Positions 36,966 through 45,763 of a stretch of 64,000 nt of DNA are shown one piece after another (position 1 is the first letter of the stretch; every line of letters begins with the position of its first letter). Both the position numbers and the translations under genes were made by a program. Under the pieces are notes generated by a model, which did no database searches, was not told the origin of the DNA, and was given only the letters and a program-made list of their open reading frames with translations. Origin of the DNA: Ruminiclostridium sp. (GTDB taxonomy: Bacteria; Bacillota; Clostridia; Oscillospirales; Ruminococcaceae); contig JAGALB010000060.1 in assembly GCA_017625405.1 (NCBI GenBank), positions 62,001 to 126,000 of the forward strand, in the 5' to 3' direction.

Positions 36966-38060
36966 TTACTCAGTTTTCAATATCTTTTCAATAAACTTCA
37001 ACGCTTTTTCCGATTCCTCAAATATCGGACTATGAGCTGAATTTTCAAACGTATAAAACTCCTTTATAGGTGCATCAATGTCCTCATAAAACTCATATTG
37101 CAAGGCATAACTGCACGTATAATCGTATTTTCCTGCAAAAAAATAAACAGGAATCTGCAAAGAAGGCACTTCATCAAAAGCATTGAAATTAGTAGACTCT
37201 TTCACGACAGGGAATTTTGTTGAAAACGCCTTTCCTCTCCATATATTTATCCTCTCCTGCCACGTGTAAGCCCCACACCTGAGACTTGGAAAGAAAATTC
37301 CTGTAATTACAGAATTCATTTCTCTTGTTGTTCCGACACCCAACTCGTGCATTGCCGTATCTCTGAGGGAAGAAGAAAAATAGTTATTATACATCTCTGC
37401 CGACTCTCTTATTGGACAATTTTCAAATTTTTCTACCATTTTTGTATTGCCCGATTGTTCGTACTCAGCTTTCATATAATCATATGCAAGATACTCAGAT
37501 TCTTTCTGATTACAGTTCTGTGCCATAGCTATGTAAGCATTATAACACTCAGGATATTCCTGTACTGTTTTAAGAGCAATATAACTGCCGAAAGAATGTC
37601 CCATAATGTATATTTTTTCTTGCCCGAATCTTTCCGACAAGTAGCTTGTCACCGCCAGAACGTCCGATATATATCTTTCTGTGGTCATATCCTCTGCTTT
37701 TATTTCCGAACTATATGATAAACCTGTTCCTCTGTATTCCAGATAGCAAACCACAAACTTATCCGCAAGGCAGGAGGGATACATATCTTCCAGCAAATAT
37801 TCGGGTATTCCGGGACCACCGCCGCAAACCAACAGAACTGGGTCGCTGATATCCTTAGCCCTAATAATCATTCCGAGGTCGCCGTTATCAACATTCAAAT
37901 AACATTTTTCAGCTAAGCTGTTTTTAATTATCTCTCCGTTTTTATCGTAAAACTGCGGAATCTTACCGCTGGACGGCGGAAAAACAATTAAAATCAGCAG
38001 AAGGATTGCAATTACCACTGAAAATGCTATTATCATTTTACGCACTCGCTTTCTTTTCAT
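36966..38060 (-). CDS. Membrane-anchored alpha/beta hydrolase (prolyl-aminopeptidase-like)
   Basis: A 364-residue protein with one N-terminal transmembrane segment (about 9-29) and an extracytoplasmic alpha/beta-hydrolase domain. The proline-iminopeptidase-type motif HGGP is altered to CGGGPG (79-84); LEYRGTG replaces DQRG; Ser156 in GHSFGS is the nucleophile; Asp (FAGKYDYT) and His (ENSAHSPIFEES) follow. The changes make aminopeptidase activity uncertain. It is the last gene of the nine-gene PadR unit, 23 bases after a related paralogue. GGGTGATATA precedes the start. Confidence 0.82.
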   Translation of the reverse strand: MKRKRVRKMIIAFSVVIAILLLILIVFPPSSGKIPQFYDKNGEIIKNSLAEKCYLNVDNGDLGMIIRAKDISDPVLLVCGGGPGIPEYLLEDMYPSCLADKFVVCYLEYRGTGLSYSSEIKAEDMTTERYISDVLAVTSYLSERFGQEKIYIMGHSFGSYIALKTVQEYPECYNAYIAMAQNCNQKESEYLAYDYMKAEYEQSGNTKMVEKFENCPIRESAEMYNNYFSSSLRDTAMHELGVGTTREMNSVITGIFFPSLRCGAYTWQERINIWRGKAFSTKFPVVKESTNFNAFDEVPSLQIPVYFFAGKYDYTCSYALQYEFYEDIDAPIKEFYTFENSAHSPIFEESEKALKFIEKILKTE

Positions 38061-38083
38061 TATATCACCCGTTCAATAAGCTT

Positions 38084-39172
38084 TTAACCCAACATTTCCC
38101 CAAGCATCCCCTTAAGCTCATTACAGAATGCCTCCGAATCGTCATACTGGGGCGAATGACCGCAGCCGTCAATCAGTACAAGCTTCTTTTCGGGAGCGGT
38201 TATAGCTTCGCAGTAATCCTTTGCATACTTTACAGGCGTTGTCCAGTCCTGTGCGCCTGTGATAAAGCCAACAGGGACTTCGTATTCCATGCCGAATTCC
38301 CTTACATCAACCGTCATAAGACCGTCAAACAACTGCTGATTCAGCTTCAGGAAACCGTCCATATCACCCATAGACTTAAACATCCAGCGCACATCGTCGT
38401 AATTCATATAGGGCGAAGAGAGTCCTATCCAGATTGTGTTGGCAGATTTGTCAGCTTTGTGATAAGGTGTGGTGTATTTTCTCAACTCCAGCATATTTAC
38501 AAGGGATTTGTCGTTTATGTATTTGTTGTAGGCTTCAACCATCTTTGCCGTGTCATCACCCTTTGCGGCTGCTTTTGATAAGGCGTCCTCGTAGCTGTGT
38601 GTTTCCGCTTCCATCGAAACAAACTGACCAACGCCCACAAATGCTGAAACCTTTTCAGGGTGTGTAAGAGCATACCTGCTGCCGATTACCGAGCCGCAGG
38701 AATGCCCCACGATAACGACCTTTTCCTTGCCGAAACGCTGGCAGGCATAGTCAACAAGCTCATTAAGGTCTGTCTGCAGCTGCTCAAAGCTTGCGGTTTT
38801 GTTTTCGGGGTCATTCTTTTCATTTCGGAAATATGTTCTTCCGCAGCCACGCTGATCCCAGTTTATAACGGTATAGTCTGCTAAAAGGTTTTTCTGAAAA
38901 TAATAATTCACATATCCTTCAGGACCCGCAGGACCTCCGTGAAGCCATATAAGCACAGGATTATCCTTGTTTTCACCTCGGATAAGAAGGTACTGTTCCT
39001 GTCCGCCAAGGTTTACGTAAACGCCCTCATCAACACCGTTTTCGGTTGTTATATGATTTGAGAAATATGTTGCCGCCCTTGCACCCTCCACAATGATAAA
39101 GGTAAGCAATACAAGCGCCGCAATCACTATCAGAATCCATTTTATTATCACTCTGAGCCTTCTTCCTTTCAT
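38084..39172 (-). CDS. Membrane-anchored alpha/beta hydrolase (prolyl-aminopeptidase family)
   Basis: A 362-residue relative of proline iminopeptidases with an N-terminal membrane anchor (about 9-29). HGGP (78-81), WDQRGCGRT and Ser158 in GHSCGS are the family signature; Asp in TGAQDWTTP and His in CGHSPQYDD complete the triad. It probably cleaves peptides or esters at the outer face of the membrane. It overlaps nothing but begins four bases after the flavodoxin gene ends. It and the next gene are diverged paralogues. Confidence 0.85.
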   Translation of the reverse strand: MKGRRLRVIIKWILIVIAALVLLTFIIVEGARAATYFSNHITTENGVDEGVYVNLGGQEQYLLIRGENKDNPVLIWLHGGPAGPEGYVNYYFQKNLLADYTVINWDQRGCGRTYFRNEKNDPENKTASFEQLQTDLNELVDYACQRFGKEKVVIVGHSCGSVIGSRYALTHPEKVSAFVGVGQFVSMEAETHSYEDALSKAAAKGDDTAKMVEAYNKYINDKSLVNMLELRKYTTPYHKADKSANTIWIGLSSPYMNYDDVRWMFKSMGDMDGFLKLNQQLFDGLMTVDVREFGMEYEVPVGFITGAQDWTTPVKYAKDYCEAITAPEKKLVLIDGCGHSPQYDDSEAFCNELKGMLGEMLG

Positions 39173-39176
39173 CAGC

Positions 39177-39656
39177 TTACATTCCTCTTACTTTCTCTGC
39201 AAATGCCTTAACTTTTGCTGCGTCATCGGGATTCTTATTTTTCAGCATATCCACAACCGAAAGGCAGGGCGCATTTTCTGCACCTGTCAGCTTGTGCATT
39301 TTCGCAAAGCATTTCTTGTCGCTTCCGCCGCCGCTTGAAACGAAGAAAGCGAGCTTTTTACCGCTCAGGTTATTGCCGCTGATAAAGGTCTTTAAGGGCG
39401 GCGCAATTGTCCACGCCCAGAGAGGTGTGCCGAGAATAACCGTATCATAGTCATCGGCGTTAAAAGAGTATGGCTTCAACGGCGGTTCAATGCCTAAGGT
39501 TGCGTCCTTGCCGCCTGCAAAGAATTTCTTGTTATCCGTGGGATATGGGGTTACAGGCTCAAGGCGGAGCAGGTCTGCACCAAGCTCCTTTGCAATAAGC
39601 TTTGCAGTGTAGTCGGTGTTGCCCTCAAGGGAATAGTAGACAATTATAGCTTTCAT
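39177..39656 (-). CDS. Flavodoxin family protein
   Basis: A 159-residue FMN-binding fold. IVYYSLEGNTDYTAKLIAKE carries the phosphate-binding loop (S-LEGNT), and LGTPLWAWTIAPPLKTFI is the isoalloxazine-side loop of the flavodoxin_4 type. It could carry electrons or reduce quinones. It is in the PadR operon, with a second flavodoxin-like gene 1.6 kb upstream. Confidence 0.88.
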   Translation of the reverse strand: MKAIIVYYSLEGNTDYTAKLIAKELGADLLRLEPVTPYPTDNKKFFAGGKDATLGIEPPLKPYSFNADDYDTVILGTPLWAWTIAPPLKTFISGNNLSGKKLAFFVSSGGGSDKKCFAKMHKLTGAENAPCLSVVDMLKNKNPDDAAKVKAFAEKVRGM

Positions 39657-39677
39657 TGTTTTTCCTCCTGATAAATT

Positions 39678-40385
39678 TTACAACGCATTCCAGTAAACAA
39701 AAAATATAAGAACACAACCCCATGCGTTGCCTGTTTCTTTTCTTACAATAAGCATACCGTAAATAAGTATCATTGTCGTCAGCATTTCAATCAATGCGTC
39801 AGGTGTTACGCCCACAGCTCCGTGAATCAATATGCACATAACCGCACATACAAGCGCACCCCAGTCGAAAAACCTGTGCTTTGAAGGGTACATCTCACTT
39901 ATTTTATCTCTGATGACAACATAGTTGAAGCCCTCAAAGAATCCCCAGCACAGTGCCGTCACAAGAAACGCAAGAATATTATACGGAAAAGCACTGGATA
40001 AAACCTCGGGCGTGGTGTTTACATCCCAGAAAGGACACCAGGCATGAACTCTGCCGTTTATCAGACAATAAACGAAATCAGGCACACAGCATAAAAGGCT
40101 TAAACCCAGTGCGGGGAAAAGATTTTTCATGTTAAGCCCGAATTTTAAAAAGCTTTCTTTTCTTATAAGGCATACAATCGTTATTCCGAGACCTGCGATT
40201 CCGAACTGACCGCATAAGCCGATTATAAGAACTCTGAGCAAAATATTGACTGAGCTGTCAGCCGCAAGCTGATTGATCTGATTTCCAAAGCCCATAAGCA
40301 CAATTCCGAGAACTGCCATTGACGTTATAAGAATTATCCATAAATCAACCGCAAGCTGCTTTTTTCTTTCTTTTGTACATTTCAT
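39678..40385 (-). CDS. CAAX-protease-like (CPBP/ABI) membrane protein
   Basis: A 235-residue protein with about seven transmembrane segments. GFFEGFNYVVIRDK resembles the first motif of the CPBP intramembrane family (EExxxR) but with one of the two Glu residues changed, and ILIHGAVG may be the His motif. If the missing Glu is essential, it is not an active protease. In Gram-positives such proteins often serve bacteriocin immunity or envelope processes. The family assignment is tentative. Confidence 0.55.
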   Translation of the reverse strand: MKCTKERKKQLAVDLWIILITSMAVLGIVLMGFGNQINQLAADSSVNILLRVLIIGLCGQFGIAGLGITIVCLIRKESFLKFGLNMKNLFPALGLSLLCCVPDFVYCLINGRVHAWCPFWDVNTTPEVLSSAFPYNILAFLVTALCWGFFEGFNYVVIRDKISEMYPSKHRFFDWGALVCAVMCILIHGAVGVTPDALIEMLTTMILIYGMLIVRKETGNAWGCVLIFFVYWNAL

Positions 40386-40401
40386 TCTTTATATTCCTCT
40401 C

Positions 40402-41283
40402 TTACGCTAAAGGCGAAGCGTTCCAGCTTTCCTCAGAAATCAGATATTCATAATCTGTGCCGCTGTTTTCTGCGATAAGCATATACATTCTGTCTGTTTC
40501 GCCTGCCGTCTGACCGTCACAGCAGTAGAAATACATCATATTTTTCATAATATAAAGAAATTCGTGGCTGTATTTCTCTTTCAGCTTTTCAGGACTGCTA
40601 AGATCATCGCCCGGGCAGACAGGTGTGCAGAATTCCTGCATAGCTCCTTTTTCCCTGATTTCTGTAACCGATAAGGGTGTACCGTTTTCGTCAATCCAGT
40701 ACTGGTTATTTGTAATATCCAGCATTATCCATTTGTTGTATGTGGTATCCCACACCTCATTTACAACATGACAATCATTGTCATAGGATGAGTAAGGGTT
40801 TATCCACACTTTACGTGAATATATCTCTAGAGATAGAAGCATCTCATTCAGTATCTGCGCCTTGCAACGGCAGTTTATTCCCTGTGACGGGTTATCAAGG
40901 CTGTACTCCAGCAGGGGCAGAGCTTTCAGCTCCACATTTCCGCCGAAATTGCTTTTGTGTGTGAGTCTTGGAGCGTATTCATCCATAAGTCTCATAGCTT
41001 TCTGAAATTCGCTTCCCTCGCCCGCTGTTTTTTCAACATCATAGTTCTCAAGGAGCAAGGAGTATTCCGTGTTTTCAAAATCGTATACTATCTCATAATC
41101 CTCGCCCTCGGCATAGTCCATTGTGTTGAGGAGCATACCCGATTCCATTATATATATTTCTTCCTTGTTCTGAAGATAGCTGTCATAGGTGACCATATAG
41201 TATATATTTATACCGACACTTATAACCAGAAGAACTGCAAGCAGTATCACACCCGCTATTTTCAGAGCTTTTTTTATTTTCAT
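40402..41283 (-). CDS. Membrane-anchored transglutaminase-like protein
   Basis: A 293-residue protein with one N-terminal transmembrane segment (about 8-30) and an extracytoplasmic domain. A transglutaminase-like papain-fold triad can be read: Cys138 or Cys140 in GINCRCKA, His172 in DCHVVNEVW, and Asp189 in WIMLDITNN, in the correct order and spacing. Bacterial members are mostly peptidases or peptidoglycan-related enzymes. It overlaps the preceding flavodoxin-like gene by 4 bases, indicating coupled translation. Confidence 0.72.
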   Translation of the reverse strand: MKIKKALKIAGVILLAVLLVISVGINIYYMVTYDSYLQNKEEIYIMESGMLLNTMDYAEGEDYEIVYDFENTEYSLLLENYDVEKTAGEGSEFQKAMRLMDEYAPRLTHKSNFGGNVELKALPLLEYSLDNPSQGINCRCKAQILNEMLLSLEIYSRKVWINPYSSYDNDCHVVNEVWDTTYNKWIMLDITNNQYWIDENGTPLSVTEIREKGAMQEFCTPVCPGDDLSSPEKLKEKYSHEFLYIMKNMMYFYCCDGQTAGETDRMYMLIAENSGTDYEYLISEESWNASPLA

Positions 41284-41801
41284 AATATTTCCTCTATCTC
41301 TTTAAGCGCTTCAAAATCCACAAAATCTACCTCTTTACCAAAGGTGTCTATCATGGCTCTTGTTTCCGCATTCTTTTTCTCTTCGGGGAGATTCTTAGCC
41401 TTGTTATACAGCATAGTCATCATTGTCTTATGTGCAAAATTCAGTCTGCTGTAATCAATACCGCCTCTCAGGTGAAAAACAGAGGCATCGGCAAGCACCC
41501 TTTCAGGTACCTGCCTTGCAATTGATTTCTTGATATTATCTGTATTCTCCTTGTCGGTTACATCGGCTAAGCCTACTGTAACAATCACAAGCTTTGTTCC
41601 GTCCTTCATTGCCTTTACTGTGTTTTTAAGACCCTTGACGCCGCCTGCGTACAGACCGCCGAAATGTATAACCCTGTCATATCCGCTTAAATCAGGCATA
41701 TTCTTATAGCTTTCTGCGGATATTCCTGTGGTTTCAGACAGCTTGCGTGCATACTTTTCGGTTGTGCCGTATTCGCTGCCGTAGATAATAATTGAGTTCA
41801 T
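41280..41801 (-). CDS. Flavodoxin-domain protein (HemG-like)
   Basis: A 173-residue protein: IIIYGSEYGTTEKYARKLSE is an FMN phosphate-binding loop, and VIHFGGLYAGGVKG resembles the flavodoxin_5/HemG group. The substrate is not clear; no heme genes are nearby. It overlaps the transglutaminase-like gene by 4 bases. Confidence 0.82.
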   Translation of the reverse strand: MNSIIIYGSEYGTTEKYARKLSETTGISAESYKNMPDLSGYDRVIHFGGLYAGGVKGLKNTVKAMKDGTKLVIVTVGLADVTDKENTDNIKKSIARQVPERVLADASVFHLRGGIDYSRLNFAHKTMMTMLYNKAKNLPEEKKNAETRAMIDTFGKEVDFVDFEALKEIEEIL

Positions 41802-41812
41802 ATTGTTTCCTC

Positions 41813-42838
41813 TTAGTTATGAATGTTTACTTCGCCGCTTACAAGGTCAATCTTAACATCGTGAACGTTGTCGCCGCCAAGTTCGCCTGTGTTGCTTTCG
41901 CCTGAAAGGCTGGTCTGCACATATCCTATGCCGCCTTCTTCCTTCTTTGAAAGCATTACATCCACTTCGCCGCTTAATGCCTCAAGGTCAATTTCAACGC
42001 CCGAATCTTCGGGAAGAGTAATATCAAATTCGCCGCTTACCGCATTAAGCTTCAGGTTATTGTTCCATTCAGCATAATCAATGAAGATTTCGCCCGAAAC
42101 GATGTCAGCAGTGCCCTTGCCTGAAATGCCCTCTGCCTTGATGCAGCCGCTTACGCTGTTAAGCTTGAATTCATCGCACTTGAAGCCGCTGATTGTATGA
42201 TTGCCGGAAACGCTGTCAAGTTTGATTCTGTCTGCCTTTTTGTCAGTACAGTTGCTTACTTCAACATAACCCGATGTGGTTGTAACAGAAATAACGGGAG
42301 CGAAAATTTCGTATTTGCTGTTGCCGCTGGTAACTACGGAGTTAAAATCCTTGCATACCAGCTGTTCAATATCTGTGTTGCCCGAAGCGGTGATAATTTC
42401 CACATCATCGTATTCCTTTTCAGGAAGAACAACTTCAAGCTTTGATTCTTTGTTATCAAAGGAGAAAATGGAAAGTAAAAATCCGCCCTCTTCCTTTACA
42501 ACAAGTCTGTCGCCCTCAACTCTTGCATTGAAGATAAAGCCGCCTGTTTCTGTCTCATATCTTACGCTGATTTTATCAACATCTTCAACCCTTACATCAG
42601 TTTCCGCAACAGATGTTACAATCTGAATGTCGCTTATATCGTCTTTGAAGGTGTATGTCTTTATGTCGCCTGCCTTTGTGTTGCTTCCGATGGTTTCACC
42701 TGTTCCGAGGAAAGGGATTCTTCCTATGGAAATGCTGAAGCCCTGTCCCTCACGTACACCTGTTGCAGCTACGGAAATACCGAATGCGATAGACGCAACC
42801 ACAAGTACGATTATTGAAATAATAAGTGCCTTTTTCAT
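41813..42838 (-). CDS. DUF4097-family beta-helix envelope protein
   Basis: A 341-residue protein with one N-terminal transmembrane segment (about 5-27), followed by a repetitive beta-rich region in which short strands end with patterns such as SVSGNHTISGFK, SVSGCIKAEG, AVSGEFDITLP, ALSGEVDVML and LVSGEVNIHN. This is the DUF4097/adhesin-like repeat. Such proteins in Firmicutes accompany PadR and DUF1700 genes and are thought to take part in envelope-stress control. It overlaps the DUF1700 gene by 4 bases. Confidence 0.85.
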   Translation of the reverse strand: MKKALIISIIVLVVASIAFGISVAATGVREGQGFSISIGRIPFLGTGETIGSNTKAGDIKTYTFKDDISDIQIVTSVAETDVRVEDVDKISVRYETETGGFIFNARVEGDRLVVKEEGGFLLSIFSFDNKESKLEVVLPEKEYDDVEIITASGNTDIEQLVCKDFNSVVTSGNSKYEIFAPVISVTTTSGYVEVSNCTDKKADRIKLDSVSGNHTISGFKCDEFKLNSVSGCIKAEGISGKGTADIVSGEIFIDYAEWNNNLKLNAVSGEFDITLPEDSGVEIDLEALSGEVDVMLSKKEEGGIGYVQTSLSGESNTGELGGDNVHDVKIDLVSGEVNIHN

Positions 42839-43542
42839 AATGTCATCTCTCCTGTTTCATTCTTTTTATTGTTTATTGTGCATACCTTTTTGCCTGCGAA
42901 TGTTTCACTGTGCCAGTTTATAAGGTGCTTTACAATATTGATACATCCCTTGGTTGCTGCGATACTTGCGATTACAAGCAGTGCACAGATTGCTCCCAGA
43001 ACTACGCCGAAAAGAATTGTGGATACGGGAGAAAGTGTTGTAAAGAACCATGATGTTACATCAACAAACTGCATAACCGTTCCGCCGATAATTGAACCGA
43101 TAGCCGCACCGCCAAAACCTACTGTACAGCCATAAAGTCCCACAACCAGACTGAAGAGCGACGGCAGCGCCCAGCTGAGTAAAAATACATCCACCAGAAG
43201 CACGCAGATTATCTTTCCTGCGTCAGGTGTGAAGCCCTGCTGTGAAGGTGCAGGAGGCGGAGTCTGTGTCTGAGGCTGTGTGTAGGGCTGTGAATACTTG
43301 TTTGAATCAAAGCCGCTCTGCTTAGTTTCCTTTTCCTCTACCTTTATATCCATTTCAGGCATATACTGCTTTGCAATTTCTACGGGGTCACCGAGCTTTT
43401 CGCAAACCTCGTCTTCGGTTTCACCTGCTGCCTTACCATCTTCAAAATGCTGTTCAAAATCGAGAAGAATCTCTCGTGCGTCACTTACGCCATATTCAGA
43501 TAAGCTTTTTGTAAGCTCATTCATAAAAGCTGCTTTATTCAT
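42835..43542 (-). CDS. DUF1700 (HAAS-domain) membrane protein
   Basis: A 235-residue protein. Residues 1-60 are the HAAS signalling domain (FMNELTKSLSEYGVSDAREI, then EKLGDPVEIAKQY). A Pro/Gln/Thr linker (about 85-105) leads to several transmembrane helices. HAAS domains often bind or sense with partner PadR and DUF4097 proteins. The start at 43542 overlaps the PadR stop (ATGA), so I reject the longer frame inside padR. Confidence 0.85.
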   Translation of the reverse strand: MNKAAFMNELTKSLSEYGVSDAREILLDFEQHFEDGKAAGETEDEVCEKLGDPVEIAKQYMPEMDIKVEEKETKQSGFDSNKYSQPYTQPQTQTPPPAPSQQGFTPDAGKIICVLLVDVFLLSWALPSLFSLVVGLYGCTVGFGGAAIGSIIGGTVMQFVDVTSWFFTTLSPVSTILFGVVLGAICALLVIASIAATKGCINIVKHLINWHSETFAGKKVCTINNKKNETGEMTL

Positions 43543-43859
43543 ACTGTTCCATCCCCTTTTAATAACTTGTTGATAGCTTCCGAGAAGCTGTACCATTCTT
43601 CTTCCTGTTCTTCCTTGAGCGTTCTGCCAAGGTCAGTAATCGTATAATATTTGCGTGGCGGACCTTCCTGAGATTCCACTATATATGAGTCAATCGTCCT
43701 GTTATCTTTAAGTCGTTTGAGCAACGGGTAAATTGTTCCTTCGGTTATCTGCATAACATCCGAAATTTTGTTTACCAGCTCATAGCCGTAACAATCGCCT
43801 CTCCAGAGCAGCGAAAGTACACAAAGCTCAAGTGTTCCTCTTTTAAGCTGTGATTTCAT
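43539..43859 (-). CDS. PadR-family transcriptional regulator
   Basis: A 106-residue winged-helix regulator. LKRGTLELCVLSLLWRGDCYGYELV, shown in part as GTLELCVLSLLWRGD, EGTIYPLLKRLKDNRTIDSY and RKYYTITDLGRTLKEEQEE follow the PadR pattern closely. It is the first gene of the operon and probably represses it by binding the palindromes at 43881-43956. The inducer is unknown. GAAAGGTAGG is the ribosome site. Confidence 0.93.
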   Translation of the reverse strand: MKSQLKRGTLELCVLSLLWRGDCYGYELVNKISDVMQITEGTIYPLLKRLKDNRTIDSYIVESQEGPPRKYYTITDLGRTLKEEQEEEWYSFSEAINKLLKGDGTV

Positions 43860-43880
43860 TTCTTACCTACCTTTCTTTTT

Positions 43881-43956
43881 ACAGTACCTTGTGACACAAA
43901 GTACTTTGTTGTATCTTATTATAGCACAAGGTACTTTGTAATGCAAGGTACTATGT
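43881..43956. promoter_or_regulatory. Cluster of four palindromic operators (probable PadR sites)
   Basis: Four copies of an ACAAnGTACnTTGT palindrome: 43881-43892 (half-degenerate), 43896-43909 (ACAAAGTACTTTGT, perfect), 43926-43939 (ACAAGGTACTTTGT) and 43943-43956 (imperfect). Copies two and three are exactly 30 bases apart. They lie downstream of, inside, and over the -35 of the promoter at 43918-43946. Confidence 0.8.
43918..43946 (-). promoter_or_regulatory. Promoter of the PadR operon
   Basis: Minus strand TTGCAT (43941-43946) and TATAAT (43918-43923) with a 17-base spacer that contains operator copy three. Confidence 0.8.
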
Positions 43957-44051
43957 GTACAAAAGTATATAGCAATTTTTGTATATATTATGTAAGTTTT
44001 TTACAAAAACAGCGCTTTTTTCTTTATAGGGCGGAGCCAGAACAAAATAAA

Positions 44052-44075
44052 AGCCGCAGGCAAATGCCTGCGGCT
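44052..44075 (-). terminator. Terminator after the lone sugar-binding protein gene
   Basis: Perfect 11-bp arms AGCCGCAGGCA and TGCCTGCGGCT around two bases, followed on the minus strand by TTTATTTTG. Confidence 0.85.
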
Positions 44076-44095
44076 CATATTATTCAATTAAGAGA

Positions 44096-45583
44096 TTAGC
44101 CTAACTTGGAGTTAGCTTCTTCGATGTCAGCTAATACCATGTTTTCAAATGTAGAACGAACCTGTGTATATGTTACACCGGCTGTTGTGTAAGGAAGAAC
44201 GAGGAGGCCTCTTGTGGGAGAACCGTCGCCGCCTTCGAGTGTAGGCATGTTGTCGTTAGCACAACCTACGGACATACCGTTCTTGAAATCCCATACAGGA
44301 ACCATAGAAGTCTTGAGTTCCTGGATAAGATCGAGGTGTGCGTCTGTCCAACCAAAGTCTCTCTTGGACTTTTCTCTCTGTGTAGCAACTACGCTTTCGT
44401 CCTTGGAAGCGATAAGTACGCAGTTTGTCCAAGCTGCGAAGCCGTCTACGTTCTGTGCACCTGCGCAGAGCATGTAAGCGTCCTGCTTCATAGCCTGATA
44501 GTACTGGTCAGCACTGGGATCGCGAGGGAAAGGAACGAAGAATAATTCGTCATCTTCCCATTCAAATCTTTCTCTGTACTTGATCCAGGAGTCAGATTCG
44601 AAGCCCCATGTACCTTCAAGGAAGAATAATGTGTCACCGTTGAACCAAGCTCTCTGGTTTGTGGAGAAGCCGTTGAGGTCCCAAGGATAACGATAGTCTT
44701 CAGTAGCGAGCTTTTCGATGAACTGCATGCATCTTTCAACAGCAGGATCAGCGATGTTGGACTTTAACTTACCGTCTTCGATAGATACGAGCGGAACACC
44801 TGTTGTAGCTACGAAACCGTCAGGAACGTTCCAACCGTCGATAACGTACTTGCTGTCGCCGCTCTGCTGGAATGTTTCAGCCATTTCGAGGAACTTATCC
44901 CATGTCCATTCGCCGTTCTTGTATAATTCATAAGGATCTTCAAGACCAACTTCTTCGATGATGGTCTTTCTGTACCATAATAATGTGCTTGTGTTGATGT
45001 CTGTGATAGCGCACCAGTTCTTGTTGCCCCATGTGAAGTCATCCATGATATCACGGTACTTGGACCAGTCATCAGTTGTTGTATCAACGATACCATCGAT
45101 AGGCTGGAACATGTTCATGTATGCAGAAATGGGGAAGTAACCGATTTCAAAGGGGAAGATGTCAGGGGAGTCGCCGGAAGCAACCATCTGACCGAGCTTA
45201 TCGTAACGGTCACCATAAGCTACGTTTGTCCATACGAAGATTTCGTTTGCGAAATCTGCACCGTAGGAAGCGTCACCCTCTTCGGGTACACCGTACTGTG
45301 CCTTGAATAATTCAGCAGCAGCCTGTGTTTCATCAATATCCCACCAAGCAAGCCACTTGATCTTCTTGTCAACTGTAAGCTCCAGCTTTGTTTCTTCAGC
45401 AATGTTGCCAACAGCTTCCTGAAGTGCTTCGTCTGTATCGAGTGTTGTTGTAGCAACAGTTGTGGTTGTAGCAGCGCCTGTAGTTGTTACAACTTCCTGT
45501 CTGCCGCTACCGCTGTTACAGCCTGCAACGGAAATAACGGTTGCCGCAGCAAGAACAGACGATAAAATTCTTTTTGTTTTCAT
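44096..45583 (-). CDS. Extracellular sugar-binding lipoprotein of an ABC transporter (stand-alone)
   Basis: A 495-residue solute-binding lipoprotein: lipobox SVAGC, then a Thr-rich tether. The mature domain has the MalE-like two-lobe pattern, with WYRKTIIEEVGLEDPYELY and EWTWDKFLEMAETFQ typical of oligosaccharide-binding (SBP_1/8) proteins. It is monocistronic, between a consensus promoter and a strong terminator, with no permease of its own adjacent. I prefer the second of two ATG codons (45583), six bases after AGGAGG. The sugar is not known. Confidence 0.87.
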   Translation of the reverse strand: MKTKRILSSVLAAATVISVAGCNSGSGRQEVVTTTGAATTTTVATTTLDTDEALQEAVGNIAEETKLELTVDKKIKWLAWWDIDETQAAAELFKAQYGVPEEGDASYGADFANEIFVWTNVAYGDRYDKLGQMVASGDSPDIFPFEIGYFPISAYMNMFQPIDGIVDTTTDDWSKYRDIMDDFTWGNKNWCAITDINTSTLLWYRKTIIEEVGLEDPYELYKNGEWTWDKFLEMAETFQQSGDSKYVIDGWNVPDGFVATTGVPLVSIEDGKLKSNIADPAVERCMQFIEKLATEDYRYPWDLNGFSTNQRAWFNGDTLFFLEGTWGFESDSWIKYRERFEWEDDELFFVPFPRDPSADQYYQAMKQDAYMLCAGAQNVDGFAAWTNCVLIASKDESVVATQREKSKRDFGWTDAHLDLIQELKTSMVPVWDFKNGMSVGCANDNMPTLEGGDGSPTRGLLVLPYTTAGVTYTQVRSTFENMVLADIEEANSKLG

Positions 45584-45636
45584 CATTAACCTCCTAAAAA
45601 ATATGTTTATAAAAATATATAAACGCCTATAATAAA

Positions 45637-45665
45637 ATTATACCAGTTGAAACCCTTGTTGTCAA
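45637..45665 (-). promoter_or_regulatory. Perfect consensus promoter of the lone sugar-binding protein
   Basis: Minus strand TTGACA (45660-45665) and TATAAT (45637-45642) with 17 bases between. Confidence 0.88.
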
Positions 45666-45763
45666 TCTGCGTATATTAAAATTATGTTGCCTGTTTTTTG
45701 TTCAAAAGCAACAAATTTACTTAATTTTTAAACTTAAATTACTTTATTAATCGTAATTAAACA

